Below are positions 1 to 8,810 of a stretch of DNA of 61,849 nucleotides, piece by piece. Position 1 is the first letter of the stretch. Every line of letters starts with the position of its first letter. Source of the stretch: Prosthecobacter gellanilyticus (GTDB lineage: Bacteria > Verrucomicrobiota > Verrucomicrobiia > Verrucomicrobiales > Verrucomicrobiaceae); assembly GCF_007992435.1 (NCBI RefSeq), contig NZ_BKAG01000045.1, positions 1-61,849 on the forward strand, written 5' to 3'. Under the pieces are notes generated by a model that was given only the letters and a program-made list of their open reading frames with translations, was not told the origin of the DNA and ran no database searches. Both the position numbers and the translations under genes were made by a program.

Positions 1-17
1 GGACGCTGCCGCGCAGA

Positions 18-46
18 TCATCACACGAAGTGTGATGGCTACTTTG
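18..46 (-). repeat. Dispersed 29-bp hairpin element, copy 1
   Basis: The stem ATCACAC / GTGTGAT (20-26 and 30-36) has a 3-nt loop. The reverse complement of the whole 29-bp block matches 8395-8423 at all but one position. The element overlaps the last codons and the stop of the S9 peptidase gene, so it may act as a terminator or RNA-stabilising hairpin for that gene. Confidence 0.6.
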
Positions 47-2189
47 TCATGCCCATCTGCCAGAGGATGAAGGCGGCTTCCTCGGCGGCTTCGTGGAGGC
101 GCTCGAAGCGGCCGGATTTGCCGCCGTGGCCAGCGCCCATGTTGGTCTTCAGGAGGAGGAGATTTTTGTCCGTCTTCAGGGCGCGCAGTTTGGCGACCAT
201 CTTGGCGGGTTCCCAGTAGGTCACGCGTGGATCATTCAGGCCGCAGGTGAAGAGCATGGGCGGATAGGCGCGGGCCTGGACGTTGTCATACGGGCTGTAG
301 CTGCGGATGAAGTCGAAGGCGGCTTTGTCAGTGATGGGGTTGCCCCATTCGGGCCATTCGCCGGGAGTCAATGGCAATGAATCGTCCAGCATGGTGTTCA
401 GCACGTCCACAAAGGGCACATGCGCGACGACGGCACCAAACAACTCGGGCGCTTGATTGACCACGGCGCCCATGAGCTCGCCACCGGCGCTGCCGCCGGA
501 GGCGGTGATGCGACCCTTGGAGGTATAACCAAGTTCGATCAAAGCGCGGCCGGCATCGACGAAGTCATTGAAGGTGTTGGTGCGCTTCGTGAGCTTGCCA
601 TCAAGATACCATTGATGCCCCATGTCATCACCACCGCGGATGTGGGCAATGGCATAGGCGAAGCCACGATCCACAAGCGTCAGACGATTCGCATGAAAGT
701 CAGGCGGCGTGGCCATGCCATAGGCACCGTAGGCGTAGAGATGCAGCGGATGACTGCCGTCCTTTTTGAAACCTTTTTTGGTTAGGATGGACACTGGGAT
801 CTGCACACCGTCACGCGCGGCAATCATGATGCGCTCGGTCTCATACTGGCTGGCATCATAACCGGAGGGGATCTGCTGTACCTTCAGGGTCTCGAGCTTC
901 TTCTCCGCCACATGATAATCATACACGGTGCCCGGCGTGACCATGGACTCATAGTCAATGCGCAGCTTGCTGACGTGATACTCGGGATTGTTGCTGAGGT
1001 CGGCGGTGTAGCTGGGCTCGGGGAAAGCAATGCGCTCGGCCTTGGCAGGTTCGGAGTAGCTGCGGACCTCGATCTGATCCAGCCCCTCGATGCGGCCTTC
1101 GGTGACGAAGAAGTCCTGAAACAGCGTGAAACCGGTGAGGTAATGCTTGTCAGAGCCGGGGATGAGCGGCTTCCACTCACCAGGCTGATCCAACGACGCC
1201 GTGGCGATGCGGAAGTTCACATGCTCGTCATTCGTGTGGATAAAGAGCGTGCGGTCACGCACATCCACGGTGTATTCGCGGCCAGTTTTGCGCGCGCTGA
1301 CGAGGATGGGTTTCGCGGTGGGATCACTGGCCGGGATCAGGCGGATCTCGCTGGTAACCTGGTCGCCGGTCTCGATGATGATCCAGTTTTCCTGCGCACT
1401 GAGATCCACATCACAGCTGAAGCCGATGTCAGGCTCTTTGTAGAGCAGCTTCGCCTTCTTCGGATCATCGCCGAGGTGATGAAAGTGAATGTTGTCTGTG
1501 CGCCAGTTTTCGTTGGCGAGACCATACACAAGGCCCTGGCTATCGGAGGTCCAGACGAGGCTGGAGAGGGTGCCGGGGATGATGTCTGGCAGGTCCTTGC
1601 CGGTTTCCAGATCACGGAAATGCACCTCAAAGCGCTCGGACCCATCATCGTCATAGGCATAGGCCATGAGCTTGCCGTTCGGGCTGATGACGAGGTCGCC
1701 GAGCTGGAAGTATTCTTTGCCTTCAGCGAGCTTGTTTTCATCGAGGATGAGGCGCTCATCACCACCGCTGACGGGCTTGCGATAGTGCAGCCGATACTGC
1801 AGGCCTTTGTCAAAGCGCGAGGAGTAGAGCCAGTCGCCGTCCTTTTGCGGCACGCTGCTGTCATCTTCCTTCACGCGACCCTTCATCTCCTGGAAAAGCT
1901 TTTCCACGAGTGGCTTCTGGTCCGCCATGTGCGCCTCATAGTAGCGGTTCTCCTCCTTCAGATAGGCAAGCACATCCTTGTCCGTGATCTTGGGATAGCC
2001 GGGGTCCTTCAGCCAATGCCAGGGATCACTGAGCGTGATGCCGTGATGAGTGGAGGTGTAAGGACGCTGGGCGGCGACCGGGGGCTGAAGAGAGGCGGGC
2101 ATGGTGTCTGGGGCGCTTTTTCCTGAGTCGGCGGCCATCGCCGTGAGTGCGGTGAGCAGGAGCAGGCCTTGGATCGTAGCAGGGTTCAT
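39..2189 (-). CDS. S9 family oligopeptidase (prolyl oligopeptidase / oligopeptidase B-like), secreted
   Basis: This is a 716-aa serine peptidase expected to cleave short peptides after Pro or basic residues. It starts with a signal peptide (MNPATIQGLLLLTALTAMAA), so it is probably periplasmic. The middle is the seven-bladed propeller of the S9_N domain (about residues 35-440). The C-terminal alpha/beta-hydrolase domain carries the nucleophile motif GGSAGG (Ser near 566), an Asp in LNDPRV (near 652) and the His in GAGHGG (near 686). The order and spacing of the triad and the total length fit the family. GGSAGGELMG resembles oligopeptidase B more than classical POP. The product is seen as family-level; the exact specificity is inferred. 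Confidence 0.93.
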   Translation of the reverse strand: MNPATIQGLLLLTALTAMAADSGKSAPDTMPASLQPPVAAQRPYTSTHHGITLSDPWHWLKDPGYPKITDKDVLAYLKEENRYYEAHMADQKPLVEKLFQEMKGRVKEDDSSVPQKDGDWLYSSRFDKGLQYRLHYRKPVSGGDERLILDENKLAEGKEYFQLGDLVISPNGKLMAYAYDDDGSERFEVHFRDLETGKDLPDIIPGTLSSLVWTSDSQGLVYGLANENWRTDNIHFHHLGDDPKKAKLLYKEPDIGFSCDVDLSAQENWIIIETGDQVTSEIRLIPASDPTAKPILVSARKTGREYTVDVRDRTLFIHTNDEHVNFRIATASLDQPGEWKPLIPGSDKHYLTGFTLFQDFFVTEGRIEGLDQIEVRSYSEPAKAERIAFPEPSYTADLSNNPEYHVSKLRIDYESMVTPGTVYDYHVAEKKLETLKVQQIPSGYDASQYETERIMIAARDGVQIPVSILTKKGFKKDGSHPLHLYAYGAYGMATPPDFHANRLTLVDRGFAYAIAHIRGGDDMGHQWYLDGKLTKRTNTFNDFVDAGRALIELGYTSKGRITASGGSAGGELMGAVVNQAPELFGAVVAHVPFVDVLNTMLDDSLPLTPGEWPEWGNPITDKAAFDFIRSYSPYDNVQARAYPPMLFTCGLNDPRVTYWEPAKMVAKLRALKTDKNLLLLKTNMGAGHGGKSGRFERLHEAAEEAAFILWQMGMTK

Positions 2190-2362
2190 GGTGGAGACAT
2201 CCGGAGGGATGAGCGGTCTCTGATAACCAGGGGCCGGAAGCTGCTCAATGCAAATGGCGTGAAAGGCAGTGAAGGTTTTTTGTCCGGAAAACCGGTTTCA
2301 TGTGGAAAACGATGGACGCTATCCGCCGTCTTAGCTCAGCATCCTAGCCCAACCCTCCATCC

Positions 2363-3406
2363 ATGATCATGAACCGCCGCACTCTTTTGTCTGCCCTCGC
2401 GCTCCTGCCGCTGGCCACCTGCCCTGCTGCTGATGACTTTCTCACCTACGAACCGAAGGGCGATGCCAAGGGCAAGCACGTGGTGCTGATCTCCGGTGAT
2501 GAGGAGTACCGCAGCGAGGAAGCCATGCCTATGCTGGCGAAGATCCTGAGCGAGCGCCATGGCTTCAAGACCACGGTGCTCTTCTCCGTGGACAAGGATG
2601 GCCACATCGATTCCAACAATCAGGCCAGCATCACGAACTCCGCAGCGCTGGACAGCGCAGATGCGATCATCATGCTGATCCGCTTCCGTCACTGGCCGGA
2701 CGAGGACATGAAGCACTTCCATGATGCCGTGCAGCGTGGCGTGCCGATCATCGGCCTGCGCACCGCCACGCATGCCTTTAACATGGACAAGGGCAGCAAG
2801 TATGGCGCCTGGGCCTGGAATAACCAAGAAGGTGGTTTCGGCCGCATCTTCCTCGGTGAAACCTGGGTCAGCCACTGGGGCAAGCATCGCGCCGAAGCCA
2901 CGAAGGGTGTGATCGAACCTGCCGCGAAGGACAATGCGCTGCTGCGTGGTGTGACGGACATCTTTGGCACTACAGACGTGTATGAAGCCGCGCCTCCTGC
3001 GGACTCAGTGATCCTCGTGCGTGGTCAGGTGGTGGCAGGCATGGAGCCCGGCAGCGCACCTGCGAGCTACAAGAAGAAGAACAAGGCCGGCACCGAGCAG
3101 GATGTGAATGAGCCCATGATGCCTGTGGTTTGGAGCCGTGAGGTGAAGAACGAGTCTGGCAAGACCAACAAGGTGCTCTGCACCACCATGGGAGCCGCTT
3201 CCGACCTGGTGAATGAAAGCCTGCGCCGCCTGGTGGTGAATGGTGTCTACTGGGGCCTCGGCCTGGATGTGCCTGCCTCCGCCGACGTGGGCTATGTGGG
3301 CGAGTTCAAGCCGCTCATGTATGGCACGAAGGACGGCACTGATGAGAAGGATCCACATCGCTTCCGTGGCTTCAAGCGCGGCGTGAAGCCTGCGGATTTG
3401 AAGTGA
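2363..3406 (+). CDS. ThuA-like domain protein, secreted
   Basis: The 347-aa product has an N-terminal signal peptide (MNRRTLLSALALLPLATCPA) followed by a ThuA-like, glutamine-amidotransferase-fold domain (about residues 25-310). Recognisable parts are KHVVLISGDEEYR near the start and a central GLRTATHAFN. ThuA-like domains are abundant in PVC bacteria and are linked to carbohydrate use, but the reaction is not established. ATG at 2363 or 2369 could be the start; the second leaves a cleaner signal peptide. It is divergent from the S9 peptidase gene and has a clear terminator 25 bp downstream. A second ThuA gene lies at 51947-52756. Confidence 0.85.
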   Translation: MIMNRRTLLSALALLPLATCPAADDFLTYEPKGDAKGKHVVLISGDEEYRSEEAMPMLAKILSERHGFKTTVLFSVDKDGHIDSNNQASITNSAALDSADAIIMLIRFRHWPDEDMKHFHDAVQRGVPIIGLRTATHAFNMDKGSKYGAWAWNNQEGGFGRIFLGETWVSHWGKHRAEATKGVIEPAAKDNALLRGVTDIFGTTDVYEAAPPADSVILVRGQVVAGMEPGSAPASYKKKNKAGTEQDVNEPMMPVVWSREVKNESGKTNKVLCTTMGAASDLVNESLRRLVVNGVYWGLGLDVPASADVGYVGEFKPLMYGTKDGTDEKDPHRFRGFKRGVKPADLK

Positions 3407-3431
3407 GGTTCATCACATCTTGATTCACACG

Positions 3432-3458
3432 AAGGGCGGCAGCGATGCCGCCCTTTTT
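3432..3458 (+). terminator. Rho-independent terminator of the ThuA gene
   Basis: The 10-bp stem AAGGGCGGCA / TGCCGCCCTT (3432-3441, 3446-3455) has a GCGA tetraloop and runs into TTTTT. It lies 25 bp after the ThuA stop codon. Confidence 0.88.
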
Positions 3459-3566
3459 GTTGGGCGGACAGAATGATTCGCGAACGACTTACAATTCCGC
3501 ACGCATTTTCTCCCACTGCATTTCGTGCTTGAGCAATGAAGGCTTTTACGATGATGTGCGCGCACC

Positions 3567-4694
3567 ATGCCCACCACACGCCGCCGCTGGATTGCCATGA
3601 CCGCTTCTGCTTCCACATTGCCCTTGGCCCGACTCGGAGCCGCTGATCTCGTTAATGCAGTCTGGCAGCCGAAGCTGGAGGCGATCCGTGCCAAGCACGA
3701 CCTCCCGGCCATCGGCGCGGCTTTTGTGACCGTTGAGGGATTGCAAAGCGCAGCCGTGGCCGGTGTGCGCAAGAAGGGCGGCAAGATCGATGTCAAACTG
3801 GATGACTGCTGGCACCTGGGTTCAAACACGAAGGCGATGACCTCCACCCTGGCCGCCATCGCTGTGGACGAGGGCAAGGTGAAGTGGGACAGCACGCTGG
3901 GCGATGTGTTTCCAAACAACAAAGACCTCAAAGGCAAGCCGCTGGCAAAGGCCACGCTGACGCAACTGCTCAGCCATTGGTCAGGCCTGCCAGCCAATGC
4001 CATCTGGGGCCTGCTGGCGCTTTCAGGGAGCGATATGATCTCACAACGCGAAGCAGCACTCACGCTTGCCGCACGCACACCGGACCTGCCTGCGCCGGGT
4101 GAGAAGCATCTGTATTCAAACTGGGGTTATGCGCTGGCCGGTCACATGCTGGAAGAGGTGTGGAACGCACCCTGGGAGGAGCTGATGCAGAAGCGTCTGT
4201 TCAAGCCGCTGGGCATCAAGGACGCTGGCTTCGGCGGTCTCGGCACTCCTGGGAAAGTCGATCAACCCTGGCCTCATGTGGAGGATGGCAAGCCCGCCAA
4301 CATGAACGGACCGGACATGGACAACAGCCCCGTCGTCGGACCGGCGGGCACGGTGCACATGCCGCTCAGTGATTGGGCCAAGTTCATCGCCGAGCATCTC
4401 GCGGGACCGGTGGGCAAGGGCAAGCTGCTGAAGACCAAGGAAGCGTATCAGCACCTGCACAAACCCACGCAGGCAGGCGAGAACTATGCCTTCGGATGGA
4501 TCGCCTTGGAGCGCGGATGGGGCGGGCACGTGCTCTCTCACAATGGCAGCAACACCATGAACCACAGCGTGGCCTGGGTGGCGCCGGAGAAGGGTTATGC
4601 CATGATCGCCTGCACGAACAGCGGACAGGCTTCCGGGCCGAGAGCGCTGGATGACGCGGTGACGCTGGCCGTGTCGGAGAATGTGAAGAAGTAG
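3567..4694 (+). CDS. Serine hydrolase of the class C beta-lactamase / esterase family
   Basis: A 375-aa protein of the Beta-lactamase (PF00144) fold. The nucleophile motif SxxK is SNTKAM (about residue 94), the second motif YxN is YSNWGYALAG (about 182) and the third, HxG, is SHNGSNT near 332. The arginine-rich N-terminus followed by an Ala-rich stretch (RRRWIAMTASASTLPLA) looks like a Tat-type signal, so export is likely. Family members are DD-peptidases, esterases or beta-lactamases; motifs alone do not decide. No co-transcribed partner is evident. Confidence 0.9.
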   Translation: MPTTRRRWIAMTASASTLPLARLGAADLVNAVWQPKLEAIRAKHDLPAIGAAFVTVEGLQSAAVAGVRKKGGKIDVKLDDCWHLGSNTKAMTSTLAAIAVDEGKVKWDSTLGDVFPNNKDLKGKPLAKATLTQLLSHWSGLPANAIWGLLALSGSDMISQREAALTLAARTPDLPAPGEKHLYSNWGYALAGHMLEEVWNAPWEELMQKRLFKPLGIKDAGFGGLGTPGKVDQPWPHVEDGKPANMNGPDMDNSPVVGPAGTVHMPLSDWAKFIAEHLAGPVGKGKLLKTKEAYQHLHKPTQAGENYAFGWIALERGWGGHVLSHNGSNTMNHSVAWVAPEKGYAMIACTNSGQASGPRALDDAVTLAVSENVKK

Positions 4695-4835
4695 CATTCC
4701 CGCATGATTGGTTAGACACGGCAGGGCGTTCGTGTTTAGCGGACTCTCATTGCGCACGCTGAAGCGTGAACAACGTACGGCAGCGGCGCGCTTACGGTCT
4801 GAAGCGCCGCATCACGCAGGCCCTTCCCACCTAAC

Positions 4836-4866
4836 AAAAAGCGCGATCTCCTCACAGAGATCGCGC
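4836..4866 (-). terminator. Rho-independent terminator of the transaldolase gene
   Basis: Read on the minus strand, a perfect 10-bp stem GCGCGATCTC / GAGATCGCGC with a 6-nt loop is followed by TTTTT. It lies about 45 bp beyond the talB stop codon. Confidence 0.9.
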
Positions 4867-4910
4867 CTTGAGATACGGTGGAAGCACCGGTTGAACCCAG
4901 TGCCAAATTA

Positions 4911-5864
4911 TTACAGACCGGCTTCGATCAGCTTCTCCAGCTTCACGATGTCCTTGCCGAAGTTGCGGATGCCTTCGGCCGTCTTCTCAGTGGCCATGGC
5001 GTCTTCGTTGAAGAGCCAGCGGAAGGTCTTCTCGTCACCGCTGATGCGCTCGATCTTCTGGGACTTGGCGGCGGCAGCATCCAGCTTCTTCGCCAGAGGC
5101 TCTTCAGAAGCTTGAAGCTCGGCGAGGAGACCGGGGGAGATGGTGAGGAGATCGCAACCCGCGAGCTCGGTGATCTCGCCCTTGTTACGGAAGCTGGCAC
5201 CCATGACCTCGGTGTTGTAGCCGAAGTGCTTGTAGTAGTTGTAGATCTGGGTCACGGACACCACGCCTGGATCTTCCACGGCGCCGTATTCCTTGCCGGT
5301 GCTCTTCTTGTACCAGTCGAGGATACGACCGACGAAGGGGGAGATGAGCTTGATGCCACCCTCGGCACAGGCCACGGCCTGGGCCAAGCTGAAAAGGAGC
5401 GTGAGGTTGCAGTTGATGCCTTCTTTCTGAAGGATCTCGGCGGCCTTGATGCCTTCCCAGGTGGAGGCGATCTTGATCAGCACGCGCTCGCGGCCGATGC
5501 CAGCCTTCTCATACATGCCGATCAGGTGGCGGGCTTTGTCCAGATTGCCTTGAGTATCAAAGGACAAGCGGGCATCCACCTCTGTGGACACGCGGCCGGG
5601 GACAATTTTGAGGATCTCCAGACCGAAGAGGATCAAAATGCGGTCCATGATGGCTTCCACCTTGGCTGCGCCGCTCAGGGAGCCGCCCTTGTACTCGGCG
5701 ATCGCCTGATCCACCAGGGACTTGTACTCCGCCTTCTGGGAGGCCTGGAGAATGAGGGAAGGGTTCGTGGTGGCGTCCTGAGGCTTGTAGGCCTTCATGG
5801 CCTCGAAGTCGCCTGTATCGGCCACGACGGTCGTGAATTGCTTGAGCTGGTCGAGCTGGGTCAT
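4911..5864 (-). CDS. tal: Transaldolase
   Basis: Transaldolase of the non-oxidative pentose phosphate pathway, moving a dihydroxyacetone unit between sedoheptulose-7-P and glyceraldehyde-3-P. The frame opens further upstream, but the ATG at 5864 (MTQLDQLKQFTTVVADTGD) gives 317 aa, the length of E. coli TalB, and matches the family's N-terminus. Conserved blocks are DATTNPSLI (about residue 30), the Schiff-base lysine block VLIKIASTWEG (Lys near 131) and TLLFSLAQAVACAEGG. It is monocistronic with its own terminator and lies divergent from rpsA. The fit is with the classical TalB subfamily rather than the short MipB type. Confidence 0.96.
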   Translation of the reverse strand: MTQLDQLKQFTTVVADTGDFEAMKAYKPQDATTNPSLILQASQKAEYKSLVDQAIAEYKGGSLSGAAKVEAIMDRILILFGLEILKIVPGRVSTEVDARLSFDTQGNLDKARHLIGMYEKAGIGRERVLIKIASTWEGIKAAEILQKEGINCNLTLLFSLAQAVACAEGGIKLISPFVGRILDWYKKSTGKEYGAVEDPGVVSVTQIYNYYKHFGYNTEVMGASFRNKGEITELAGCDLLTISPGLLAELQASEEPLAKKLDAAAAKSQKIERISGDEKTFRWLFNEDAMATEKTAEGIRNFGKDIVKLEKLIEAGL

Positions 5865-6186
5865 ATTCTTGGTTTTTAAGGGGCGCGAGAGTAAGGGCAC
5901 CCCGGCCGGATGCAAGCGGCAGTCTGGCCCCGGGGCCCACCGGTGGATGATGTTTTCACATACTTCCCAGCAGCCGGATTCATGGGTCAGAGGGGGTCCC
6001 AGGCCCCTTTTTCTCCCCTGCGATGGCCTCCTTTTCCCCTTGCTAATCCGGGTTTTACCCCGACTTTCGCGGCCCTCTTGCCTCCCGGCCCTCTGGCCGT
6101 GCGGGGCGAAAGCCCGCCTCAGCCCTCAGGAATGGAAGGTTGTGCGCGGTTTCCCCAACACCGGCATTCCCAACCCTACATAGCTA
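5865..6186. other. Divergent talB/rpsA intergenic region
   Basis: This 322-bp stretch holds no gene I can support. It must carry the promoters of talB (leftward) and rpsA (rightward) and the S1 leader. A GC-rich hairpin with a GAAA loop sits near 6101-6117, within the likely rpsA leader. No Shine-Dalgarno-like sequence is visible just before the rpsA ATG. Confidence 0.5.
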
Positions 6187-7860
6187 ATGAGCACCCAAAC
6201 ACTCGCGGAGATGATCGCAGGATCCTTCCGTGAACTCTCCGAAGGATCCATCGTCAAAGGTAAGATCCTCGAAATCAAGCCACAGGTCATCCTCGTGGAC
6301 ATCGGATACAAATCCGAAGGAGCCATCCCCTCCAACGAATTCGAAGACGAAGACATCCAGGTCGGTGACGAGGTCGAAGTCCTCCTCGAAAAACTGGAAA
6401 ATGATGAAGGCATGGTCGTCCTCTCGAAGGAAAAGGCCGCCTACAAACAGAACTGGGACAAGATCGCTTCCGTCTTCCGCGACGGTGGTCTCGTCAAAGG
6501 CAAGATCAAGAGCGTGGTCAAAGGCGGTCTCACCGTCAACGTCGGCGTCGAAGCCTTCCTTCCTGCCAGCCAGATCGACATCATCCCGCCGAAGGATCTC
6601 AACGAATACGTCGGCAAGGTGTTCGAGTTCAAGATCGTCAAGATCAACGACGACCGCAAAAACATCGTCCTTTCCCGCCGCGAAGTCATCGAGGCAGAGC
6701 GTGCCGAGCAGCGCCAGAAGTTCCTCGACTCCGTCGCCCCTGGCGACAAAGTCACCGGCGTGGTCAAGAACATCACCGACTTCGGTGTGTTCGTCGACCT
6801 CAACGGCATGGACGGTCTCCTCCACATCACCGACATGTCCTGGGGCCGCCTCAACCATCCTACCGAACTGGTGGGCATCGGCCAGAAGCTCGATCTCCTC
6901 ATCCTCGAGGTCAATCGCGAGAAGGAGCGTGTCTCCCTCGGCCTCAAGCAGCTCCAGAACAATCCTTGGGAAAACATCGAAGGCCGCTACCCAGTGGGTC
7001 AGCGCGTCCGCGGCAAGGTCACCAAGCTCGTCGCTTACGGTGCCTTCGTCGAAATCGAAGAAGGTGTGGAAGGTCTCGTCCACGTCTCCGAGCTCTCCTG
7101 GGTCAAGCGCATCGCTCGTCCTTCCGACGTGCTCAATGTCGGCCAGGAAATCGAAGCCGTCGTTCTTGGCATCAACAAGGACGAGCGCAAGATCAGCCTC
7201 GGCGTGCGTCAGCTCGACACCAATCCGTGGGATGACATCGACCTCCGCTACCCAGTGGGCACCCAGCTCAAGCGTCCGGTCCGCAACCTCACCGCTTACG
7301 GTGCCTTTGTGGAACTGGAAGAAGGCATCGATGGCATGATCCACGTGTCCGACCTCAGCTGGACACGCAAGGTCAACCATCCTTCCGAGATGCTCAAGAA
7401 GGGCCAGGAAGTCGACGCCGTCGTTCTCGGCATCGACAAGCCAAACCAGCGCATCAGCCTCGGCATGAAGCAGCTCGATACCGACCCATGGTCCATCATC
7501 GACAACCGCTTCAAAGTCGGCGACATCGTCAAGGGCAAGGTCGCGAAGATCGCCAGCTTCGGCGCCTTCGTCGAGCTCGATGGCGACATCGACGGCCTCA
7601 TCCACATCTCCCAGCTCAGCGAAGATCATGTGGCCAAGGTCAAGGACGTCATCAATGTGGGCGACGAAGTCGAAGCCCGCGTCATCAAGGTCGACAAAGT
7701 CGAGCGCCGCATCGGTCTCTCCGTCAAGGCACTCAACTACAACGAAGCCGAGATCCAGAAGGAAAGCGCCGCTTTCGAAGCCCTCCGCCCAAGCACCGAC
7801 CTCGTCGGTCTCGAGCAGGCCTTCAAGTTCGCCACCGAAGAATGGCGTCCAGGCGAGTAA
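6187..7860 (+). CDS. rpsA: 30S ribosomal protein S1
   Basis: A 557-aa ribosomal protein S1, which binds mRNA leaders and delivers them to the 30S subunit. Six S1/OB repeats follow one another, each opening with a VKGKI / VTGVV / VRGKV type strand and containing FGVFVDLNGMDGLLH-like cores. The length matches the six-domain E. coli protein. The ATG at 6187 is preceded by CATAGCTA with no purine-rich ribosome-binding site, which is common for rpsA. A strong terminator follows 40 bp downstream. Part of its 3' end and terminator is duplicated at 13549-13632. Confidence 0.97.
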   Translation: MSTQTLAEMIAGSFRELSEGSIVKGKILEIKPQVILVDIGYKSEGAIPSNEFEDEDIQVGDEVEVLLEKLENDEGMVVLSKEKAAYKQNWDKIASVFRDGGLVKGKIKSVVKGGLTVNVGVEAFLPASQIDIIPPKDLNEYVGKVFEFKIVKINDDRKNIVLSRREVIEAERAEQRQKFLDSVAPGDKVTGVVKNITDFGVFVDLNGMDGLLHITDMSWGRLNHPTELVGIGQKLDLLILEVNREKERVSLGLKQLQNNPWENIEGRYPVGQRVRGKVTKLVAYGAFVEIEEGVEGLVHVSELSWVKRIARPSDVLNVGQEIEAVVLGINKDERKISLGVRQLDTNPWDDIDLRYPVGTQLKRPVRNLTAYGAFVELEEGIDGMIHVSDLSWTRKVNHPSEMLKKGQEVDAVVLGIDKPNQRISLGMKQLDTDPWSIIDNRFKVGDIVKGKVAKIASFGAFVELDGDIDGLIHISQLSEDHVAKVKDVINVGDEVEARVIKVDKVERRIGLSVKALNYNEAEIQKESAAFEALRPSTDLVGLEQAFKFATEEWRPGE

Positions 7861-7900
7861 TCCTCGCCCCGCGACACATCTTATCTCAAAACTCTACTCG

Positions 7901-7930
7901 GAGAGGCACCGCAAGGTGCCTCTCTTTTTT
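7901..7930 (+). terminator. Rho-independent terminator of rpsA
   Basis: A perfect 10-bp stem GAGAGGCACC / GGTGCCTCTC with a GCAA tetraloop is followed by TTTTTT, 40 bp after the rpsA stop. Confidence 0.95.
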
Positions 7931-8102
7931 GTGCCCCTCAGCGCCAGTCAAAGTCTCTTGGCCCATCACCAAGGACCTTCGCCCACCGCCATCCTTTCTG
8001 TCGTTTCTGTCCTTGGTGTCCTTCCTCCCAGCCCACGTTCCTCAAACCCAACCTTGATCCACCTGGATTAACCGAGATCTGGACCGTCTTCAGTCAACTC
8101 AT

Positions 8103-8198
8103 CAGCGCCAACGGCGCGCCCCATACCAGCCTAGGGCGTCAAGCCCTAGGCTAGCGTGCCGACACAGCGCCAAGCGCTGAAAGCGCGTCCCATGATCG
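8103..8198 (+). repeat. Dispersed repeat family A, copy 1
   Basis: The block begins CAGCGCCAACGG, continues CCCCATACCAGCCT, contains a self-complementary TAGGGC...GCCCTA part and ends near GCGCTGAAAGCGCG. The same order of blocks recurs at 8603-8692 and, more diverged, at 28300-28405. No protein is encoded. It looks like a mobile or amplified intergenic palindrome. Confidence 0.65.
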
Positions 8199-8394
8199 CC
8201 CAATTTCTCTCCTCCCCCTAACCCCGAGCAGGTCGGACCCGGTCTGATCGACTCGGATCCACTCCAAAGTGGCCAACTTTCTCCAAAAGTTGCGCCCGCC
8301 CTGCCATCTCGCTCTTCCTCATCCATCCAACCAACCTGGATCGGGTTGGATCCACTTGGATTCGCCTTGAGCACCCCGCAGCGAAGCGCGCCAG

Positions 8395-8423
8395 CAAAGT
8401 AGCCATCACACTCCGTGTGATGA
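8395..8423 (+). repeat. Dispersed 29-bp hairpin element, copy 2
   Basis: The stem ATCACAC / GTGTGAT is at 8405-8411 and 8415-8421. It is the same sequence as 18-46 on the other strand apart from one loop base. Confidence 0.6.
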
Positions 8424-8504
8424 GCCCACGACCCCGCAAACACGCTCACTTTCCGAATCTACCCAGCGGAGGTCGGATCCACTCGGATTGGCTCAGATCC
8501 CCCA

Positions 8505-8534
8505 CGTAGCGGCAGGCGTCAGCCTGCCGTTCTC
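8505..8534 (+). repeat. Dispersed palindrome (GTAGCGGCAGGC type)
   Basis: CGTAGCGGCAGGCGTCAGCC followed by TGCCGTTC forms the stem GGCAGGC / GCCTGCC. A relative with compensated or changed stem bases is at 20562-20590. It sits directly after one of the phased GGATC clusters. Confidence 0.5.
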
Positions 8535-8602
8535 CGAACTCTGCCAAGCTCCCCCAACCTGGATCTACCTTGATCAGCCTGGATCGCCCTCTGCAAACTC
8601 CC

Positions 8603-8692
8603 CAGCGCCAACGTTCGCACCCCATACCAGCCTCGGGCGTCCAGCCCTAGGTCAGCGTGCCCGCCAAGCGCTGAAAGCGCGCCCCATGCTCA
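8603..8692 (+). repeat. Dispersed repeat family A, copy 2
   Basis: It has the same block order as 8103-8198 (CAGCGCCAACG, CCCCATACCAGCCT, GCCCTAGG, AGCGCTGAAAGCGCG) with substitutions and short deletions. Confidence 0.65.
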
Positions 8693-8770
8693 CCCGATGC
8701 CTTTCTTCCCACGATCCCCCAACTCGGATCCAGTCGGATTCACTCGGATCGCCTTCTCTTCCCAAACCAC

Positions 8771-8810
8771 CGTCAACAATCGTCAACCACTGTAAACGAC
8801 CGTAAACACC
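8771..8810. repeat. Four tandem 10-bp units of CGTMAAC type
   Basis: CGTCAACAAT, CGTCAACCAC, TGTAAACGAC and CGTAAACACC follow one another without gaps. The 10-bp period is the same as in the GGATC clusters just upstream, although the core differs. Nothing else recognisable lies between here and the toxin gene. Confidence 0.7.

Larger units (their letters stand above)
8055..8755. repeat. Six clusters of three 10-bp-phased GGATC-type repeats
   Basis: In six places, three units of the form GGATCNNNNN follow each other at exactly 10 bp: 8055-8084, 8235-8264, 8338-8367, 8475-8504, 8561-8590 and 8726-8755. The core varies (GGATC, TGATC, GGATT, AGATC, GGACC) but the phase does not. Four clusters are preceded by a CCAAC(C/T) stretch. 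No gene fits across this region. One helical turn per unit would suit a protein-binding array, but that is inference. Confidence 0.75.

Noticed and set aside
912..2126. A 404-codon frame opposite the S9 peptidase gene
   Set aside because: An antisense shadow; the peptidase has an intact catalytic triad and signal peptide on the other strand.
6184..7629. A 481-codon acidic frame opposite rpsA
   Set aside because: It is the exact complement of the S1 repeats, rich in repeated D/E/V/L patterns that come from the sense codons. No start signal or family.
8055..8810. Possible CRISPR array
   Set aside because: The units are 10 bp, imperfect and without unique spacers of CRISPR length. No cas genes are in the window.
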